NCBI GenBank assembly: GCA_002794775.1
Contig: NBAY01000109.1
Coordinates: 28,373-92,372, forward strand
Length of the DNA stretch: 64,000 nt
DNA from: Porodaedalea pini
Lineage: Eukaryota; Basidiomycota; Agaricomycetes; Hymenochaetales; Hymenochaetaceae
Direction of reading: 5' to 3'
Made by a program: the position numbers and the translations under genes. Position 1 is the first letter of the stretch. Each line of letters opens with the position of its first letter. A model generated the notes under the pieces. It worked only from the letters and a program-made list of their open reading frames with translations. It was not told where the DNA came from and ran no database searches. This document shows, piece by piece, positions 58,142 to 64,000 of the stretch.

Positions 58142-59060
58142 TTAAAAACTGCTCACTGCTTCCTCGGTCTCTGTTTCAAGACAGACGCGTCTGCTCTTCA
58201 AGTTCGGGCTCTCCTTGACCTTGATCTTTACCAAGTTATATCGATTGTGTAGATATGCAGTAATATAAGGTCGTACAGACTCACATTGTCTTCGACAACT
58301 TGGATGCGCGCTCCCCCGACGCGCGCCGCTGTATTGTATATGTTGCAACGCCAATCAACTGAAGGTGCCATCCTCCGGGCGCATAGTCAGTCCCAAGTAC
58401 GCAAGTCGTGAACTGGGAACTTTGGGGTAGGTACTGAAATGGATGACGGATTAAAAACGTCTTCATTGAAAGATGAAGAAAGAGCAGATGAAAAGCAGGA
58501 CAGAGGATAAGATGGTGGACATGGTAGAGGAACGAAGAAGCCAACCAAATACCAACGTGTCTACCCACCAAACTAGCACATCTGGGTCTTTCATCACAAG
58601 CTTCTCCATGAATTGATACTGATTGAACCCCGCTTCAAGCCTTCCCTATAATGCACAGTTCGTCAGACTCAAGAAGGACAGAAATAAAGAACAGAAACTC
58701 ACGATTCGAGAATCTCCACCCCCCTGGGCCGAACCACAAGGCAGAGTCCACAACGCCATGCCGCTCGGCAGCACACACCGATGCACAAGCTTCCGAGGAG
58801 CTCCGTGCGGCCTCCGAGAATCATTGAATTCCACTTGTCGATGATAGTGAGTGCTGACGAGATATCACTTCTACAACTTCAGATAACCCTCCAAAACGTA
58901 CCATCTTTGAATGCATCTACCATTACCACTGTAACAAGTTATACATCATCGTCTGCAGCGTAGCGAATCGATCTGGTCGAAGGAAACGTAGACCTCCACT
59001 CACCGGAGGCGTCTGACGAGTTTTCGAATCGAGACACTAGGGACGGACGACATCGTAGAA
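58142..59060 (-). CDS. possible unrecognised multi-exon gene
   Basis: Several exon-like minus stretches with consensus splice sites, for example a GTGAGT donor near 58702, a TTATAG acceptor near 58650 and GTGGGT near 58570. One exon reads EAGFNQYQFMEKLVMKDPDV; the next includes LGTDYAPGGWHLQLIGVATY. A candidate start is MSSVPSVSIRKLVRRLR near 59055. I could not join all exons in one frame and assign no function. Confidence 0.3.
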
Positions 59061-59544
59061 TGAAGGGTAAAGAGAAGGATATGAAGGGCGCGTAGCTTGG
59101 TACCCTCTAAAGTCTGCTGAATGCATTACAATCTTGTTCGTCCATCATAACGTTCAGACAATGTATGATTTGGGGTTGTTCGCAGATCAAACTTGGATAT
59201 GTTGAGGAAGCGTGCGTGCAGGAAACCTAGCTGGAACAACAAAAGGCGAAAATCGCATTGCAGATAGATAAGCTTTACGGGGAAATTATAGGAAAAGGAC
59301 AGGACGCGGCGCGGCCCAGAAGATCGCGCAAATGTTCGCCGATTGCTACTGTCTATCATGACAACTAGAGCGGATCAATGAAGTTCTCGGCCATTTTGTT
59401 TCCGATCTGATTTTGACGATTGTTCTCCGGTGTCGTTGTTCGGCAAGGAGCGGCGGTGTGCACATCCGATGAAATAGCACATCTGGATAAAGGTACATAG
59501 TAATGGAAAACCAGTAATACAACATGAAAGCATACGAGATCTTT

Positions 59545-61242
59545 TCAATATGCAGTCGAGTCCTGTAATCGCCACCGCTTCAACGGCCCGAACCACCAGA
59601 TCGACCAACTTTCTTTCTTCGGCGGAGGTCGTTTAAGCGTACTGGCTTTCGTCCGCGAGGTATCTTCAGCATCGTAGACGACTAAGTTCTCCTGGTCATG
59701 TTCGCCTTCCATTTCGTTCTCTCTCCGCTCCCGTTCCCGAAGTCCGAAGCTCCCCAGACCCCAACCAACAACATCTGTATCGCCCCCAACAGCTCCGACG
59801 GCTATCCTGTCAGTCGGATTTGTATAAGCTGCTGCGGCTTCGCGCCCATACACTGCACGCCGCAAGCGCATACGCTCAAGTGCCTGGCTGTGCGCAGCCG
59901 CAAGGTGTGCTCGGCGCAAAAGTTGATAGAAATGTGAGAGTGCAAGCAAAGGCGGCGTTGCACAGAGGCGGGACAAGATATTGGGGGAAATGTCTGTCGT
60001 AGTAGCACCGGAAGTTTGCGGAGAGCTCGTCGTCGAAGCCGAGGACGATTCTGCAGCTGGCGAACATCTATTGACCATCTCGATGGATCCGCTTTTCTCG
60101 CCGGGAACAGCGCTGATAGGACCGTTTCCTCGACGCACAAAGCCAAGCGTCTCGGACGCGTTCCGCCAGAGAGCCTGTGCTTTCTCCTTCCTCACCGTCC
60201 GCCGTGCAGCGCGCGCTTTACGTTTGCGGTCGCGCCTTTCCTCTCGCCGCAGTAGCTCCTCAACCTCCCCAATACCCCGCCCGCCCCCGACCCACCACCA
60301 CCAACCGAGAAAAACTCTGCCACAGCACGACAGCCCATATAAGGCTTGGAAGCCAGAGGTACTGGTCCTTTGTCGGGATATAGAGGAAATTGAGCGCAGT
60401 AGAGACCAGCGCGAGTGCGAGCGCTGCCCCACCGAACGCAGCAGTCCCGCCATCCGTGCGCCATGCCTGCTTGCGATTAATGGCGAATCCCCAGAGGAAG
60501 AGTGCGGCGGTGAACAGGAGAGAGAGTGCGGCATTACATGTATTGCGAATTGTGACGGCGACGTCGACGGTTGTCTGATTCTGATGGATCGGAAGGAGCT
60601 CCATGGAGGCAGAAAGGAGAGCGAGTGGGCCGAGCAGACCAAGGATGAGACGCTGTTCGAGCTGGGATGGGTAGAGAAGTGTCAAGAACTGGATGTGTGT
60701 AATCTGACAACAATATCAACTCCAATAATGCCCCGTAAAGATAAACATATTAAAGCACACACCTGAACAAAAGCGGACGTCGTCGCGTCCATAGCATACC
60801 ATCCAGCGAGCTCAGCCGTCGACCACGATGCTGGGTCCGTCACGGATGTATTATTATTCGAGGGCTTCGAGATTGGGGGGACGTCCTTTGCCAAATAATT
60901 AATCATGTACGGCCACGCCTGTGTGTCTTGAAACGAGGATGTGAGAACGACGAAGAGCGTCGCAATGAGCGAGATGAGCAGTGAGAGTACGCCGGCGAGT
61001 TGCAGGGCATAGTTCATAGGTGCCAGTGGCCAGTGGTATTGTGCAGTAAAAAGGAGGTGAATGAGCAGCACTGCCGTGAGCGCAAAGATAATGCCATTGA
61101 GCAGGATCTGTACGGGGAGCGAGCGCGAAAAGGCGGGCTGCAAGGCCAGGACTGGATTCTGGTCAAAGCTGTCATCGGCAAAAGCGCACTGAGCCGCATT
61201 GCACACAGCGAGCAGAAAGAGTACAATCCATGACCGACCCAT
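59545..61242 (-). CDS. seven-span membrane protein with signal peptide, function unknown; apparent one-base frameshift
   Basis: Exon 1 (61242-60763) starts with a signal peptide (MGRSWIVLFLLAVCNAAQCA) and has two or three membrane spans, including VQILLNGIIFALTAVLLIHL. After a 74-nt intron, exon 2 (from 60688) continues FLTLLYPSQLEQRLILGLLG and further spans to VVLWQSF near 60310. There the frame must change. The adjacent frame continues LGWWWWVGGGRGIGEVEELL and a long charged cytosolic tail ending at 59545. A run of five T (minus strand) at the junction would be in frame with four. Basidiomycete relatives have LWQSFLGWWWWVG without a break. This is either a sequencing homopolymer error or a real truncating mutation. 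Confidence 0.65.
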
Positions 61243-61426
61243 CGTCGGTGACGGTATGCTGAACGGTGTCGGTGTTAACGTTGGTCGAGCACATGAGTCT
61301 TACATAATCGGGAAACAACTTTCATTCGAGTAAAAAGAAAAGAAAAATCTAAGAATTATATGAAGTTTCTACAGCTACAGTATTTGGTTTTGAGTAATGA
61401 ATATTTGAGATAGTCCGCCTATATTA

Positions 61427-64000
61427 TCACGTATGCACCCGACTTTCTGCGGGCTCTTCCATGGTGCTGTTATTTTCAGGGGCCTCTTGAGAACTCGACG
61501 AGACTAAAATGTCCGCTGTGGTCGTATCGAGCTGAGCAGCCATCAAGACGCGGAAGCGTGAGTTGGGACGCGATACCTGTAAAATGAGCGACGTAAATGA
61601 CGAAGCGCAGACTAAGGTCACGATTGAGCACTTACTAGCTGGCGGTACGTCCCAGATTCAGTGATCTTTCCGCCTAGCATAAGCAAAACGACGGGGAACG
61701 TCAGTATAAGCGAATGGAGGCAAAAGGCAGGTAACAGACCTTCAAGGACAACAATACGCTCCGCACGCGCTATCGTAGATATCCGATGTGCGACGATTAG
61801 GCATGTCGTTTGTCGCGAGCTCAGGATCTTGTCGATTGCGTCGTTCACCTGCTCTGAGATTGAAGATGTGTCTCAACTGAGGCATGTCAAAATACGTACT
61901 CGATATTCAGACGTTGCATCCAGAGAGCTAGTTGCCTCGTCCATAGTAAGAATGGCCGGTTTCTTCAGCAGCGCGCGCGCGATCGCGAGCCGCTGCCGTT
62001 GTCCACCGCTCAGACTCAATCTCCCAACTGCCATCGTGCATTTCATTAGCTTTAGCTCGCTCTAGGCCAGCCGACGAAGAGACATACTCTCTGTATCAAA
62101 CCCTTTCGGCATACCCCATACGAACTCGCAGTTTGCCTGGCGGGCGGCCTCTTCGATCTGTTCCCTCGTCGCATCCGCGTTCCCGAAAGCAATGTTCGAT
62201 GCAATTGTCCCTGTGAACAAAACGGGGTCCTGCGGAACGACGCCGATCAAGTTGCGCCAGGAGGATGGTGTGAAGTCACGGATGTCTAGGAGAGCTTGGT
62301 AAGGTAGCTTGCAGAAATGTCGGAAGCGCCGCACCTTGTCCGTCAAATGTGATCCGCCCACTTGTGGGATCATAGAAGCGTAGTAGAAGGGACTGGACGC
62401 TAGACTTGCCACTTCCACTCTGACCACTGCCAGTACATCATAAGGTCGATGAACCTCTCTAAGTGGTCAGAGAACAATTTAGAGCACTCACACAATTGCT
62501 ACGCTTTTCCCCGACGTCAAGTTTTCAGCTCAAAATCCTTCAGCACGCCGACGCCGCGCCGGCTCGGGTACTCGAACGATATACTCTCAAACGACACCGC
62601 GCCCCTCCTGTCTGAAGCAACAGGTACACCAGATAAGGGGACCGCGGGCGACCGTTCGAGCAACTCGAAGATGCGCGTGCCGGCACCCACGGCACGCATG
62701 ATAGACGCGAAGAAAGAGCTGCATAAAACGAGTTTCAGCCATCGTCAAGCAAAAAGGGGAATATAGCAACGCACGTCAGCATAGACAACCCATTTCCGAC
62801 ATATACCGTGTACAGCAGCATGCTCGTCAGATCCCCGACAGATATAATGCCCTTGCTCACTAGGCTGCCCCCGTACCCAAGCAGACAAAGCAGTGTCACA
62901 TTCCCGCTCCACCCGGTCGCGCCAAAGAACGCACCACTCGCAAGCGCCTCTTTGCGGGCAAGGGCGAGTACATTGTTCACCTTTTCGGCGAACTTGCGCT
63001 CTTCCTGCGGCTGGGCGTTGAACGCCTGGACAGTGCGGAAGGCTGAGAGCGACTCAGAGGAGACCTTGGTCATGTCGCCGACGGCCTCTTGTGTGCGGTT
63101 AGAGAGTTTCTTGAGGTAGCGGCCATAGAAGACCTATGAAAATGTTACTGTTATTTAAGGCGAGAACTGGGAATGAGAAGGGGACGAACGGCACCGAGCG
63201 AGACGGGAGGTACGACGGCGAGCATGAGCATCGTGAGCTGCGGTGAGAGGTAGAACATCGCTCCTACTTCATGACTTTAAACGATTGGATTTCCACTTGG
63301 GAAAGTTCAGAAAGACACTCACAGCCGACCGAAGCCATCACGACCGCTCGGAGTCCGTCACTCAGGTTCTGTGTCATGCTTTTCCCGAGGGTGAGGACCA
63401 GCCTAACGCACAAGATAAACGAAAGTACTCACGACTCGCCGACGATACTCGAGTCCACACTCAGACGACTGATGACGTCGCCCTCTCCCTTCTCGATAAA
63501 CTCGACTTCCTGCCGGAGCGCACTGGCGTACGTGCGCTGGCGTAATTGAGCGACAATGCGTTGTCCAGAAAGCCGCATGAGGATGGATCGTCCTGCATTG
63601 GCCGCCGCGCCGACGGTAAAGGCCGTTAAAAGAAGAGCAGATGCCTGCACGATGCTCAAACCAAACGGTATTTGCTGCAACCGAGCGTCCTCAGAACAGT
63701 GTACAGCAGAAGAAAAGAGAAACGTACCGGATTAGTAGATGCAAAGAAATCTATGAGTTTTCCGATCGTGAATGGGATGGATAATGATACGGAGGAAGAA
63801 ACAAGAAGGAGTCCGACGGCAATGAGCAGAGGTTTTCGTTCAGGCTTTGTAAGTGCGATAATTTTGCGGGCGGAGGAGCCCTGTCCTGGTTGCTTGGGCC
63901 GCAAAGACGAAGGCAGGAGACGAGCAATAGGTCCTGGCTTTTGGAGGTTGAGATGGAAGCGAGACCTCAGATGGTTTTGCAGTAGACAGCTGGCGGAGTT
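61427..64000 (-). CDS. ABC-B half transporter, mitochondrial MDL/ABCB10 type (5' end outside window)
   Basis: The coding sequence is open to the window edge. Its first visible residues ([29 protein letters not shown]) are Arg/Leu/Ser-rich with no acids, like a mitochondrial presequence. TM domain: [56 protein letters not shown]. ATPase: Walker A SGSGKSS near 62410, Q-loop [20 protein letters not shown], signature [20 protein letters not shown], Walker [14 protein letters not shown] near 61940, and H-loop [11 protein letters not shown]. It ends at 61427 after a Ser/Glu-rich tail. At least eight short introns. By family knowledge it exports peptides or heme-pathway/redox substrates from the mitochondrial matrix. 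No disabling change seen. Confidence 0.88.

Noticed and set aside
59981..60766. 261-codon plus-strand frame opposite the seven-span membrane protein
   Set aside because: Low-complexity shadow of a coding region; the minus strand has the signal peptide, spans and splice sites.

Overview
The window is nuclear DNA from a basidiomycete fungus, most likely an agaricomycete (mushroom or polypore). The signs are genes split by 41-75 nt GT-AG introns, intron-poor F-box proteins, a NACHT-WD40 STAND receptor, and core eukaryotic genes (DRS2-type flippase, NMNAT, ERV14/cornichon, GT49 glycosyltransferase, MDL-type ABC transporter).

The left third (1-24 kb) is repeat-rich. A pogo/Fot1-like transposon (1940-5118) and an intact P4-ATPase gene (6806-11449) are followed by a locus with tandemly duplicated segments. 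The most striking content is a family of four small secreted proteins (497-825 minus; 15655-15988, 18362-18683 and 23482-23813 plus). All four share a signal peptide, a processing-like site, four cysteines, a phase-0 intron of 59-61 nt at the same place, a tiny last exon that adds the fourth cysteine, and a TATA box about 108 bp upstream of the ATG. A 3.2-kb element with 18-bp inverted ends, carrying broken pieces of a prolyl-tRNA synthetase gene, lies between the third and fourth members.

The middle (24-44 kb) holds an F-box-like gene, NMNAT, a small zinc-cluster-like protein, an alpha/beta hydrolase, a complete Ty1/copia LTR retrotransposon (432-bp LTRs, TATGC target duplication), a broken secreted-protein gene, an F-box protein and a four-span membrane protein. 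The copia polyprotein frame runs 1,436 codons without any frameshift but carries ten stop codons, nine of them TGA. That points to C-to-T decay at methylated CpG (RIP-like) and not to random erosion. The insertion splits a minus-strand reading frame that is open on both sides.

The right third (44-64 kb) is gene-dense. A 9-exon C2-NACHT-WD40 receptor (44994-50568, about 1,709 residues) has 15 nearly identical 43-residue WD repeats. It is followed by a GT49-type glycosyltransferase, an N-acetylglucosamine kinase-like gene, ERV14 with a 13-nt first exon, a dual-specificity phosphatase-like gene, a seven-span membrane protein with an apparent one-base frameshift, and an MDL/ABCB10-type mitochondrial ABC transporter whose 5' end runs off the window.

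No operons are expected or seen. Coordinates of multi-exon genes run from the start codon to the stop codon and include introns. All splice sites are read by eye.
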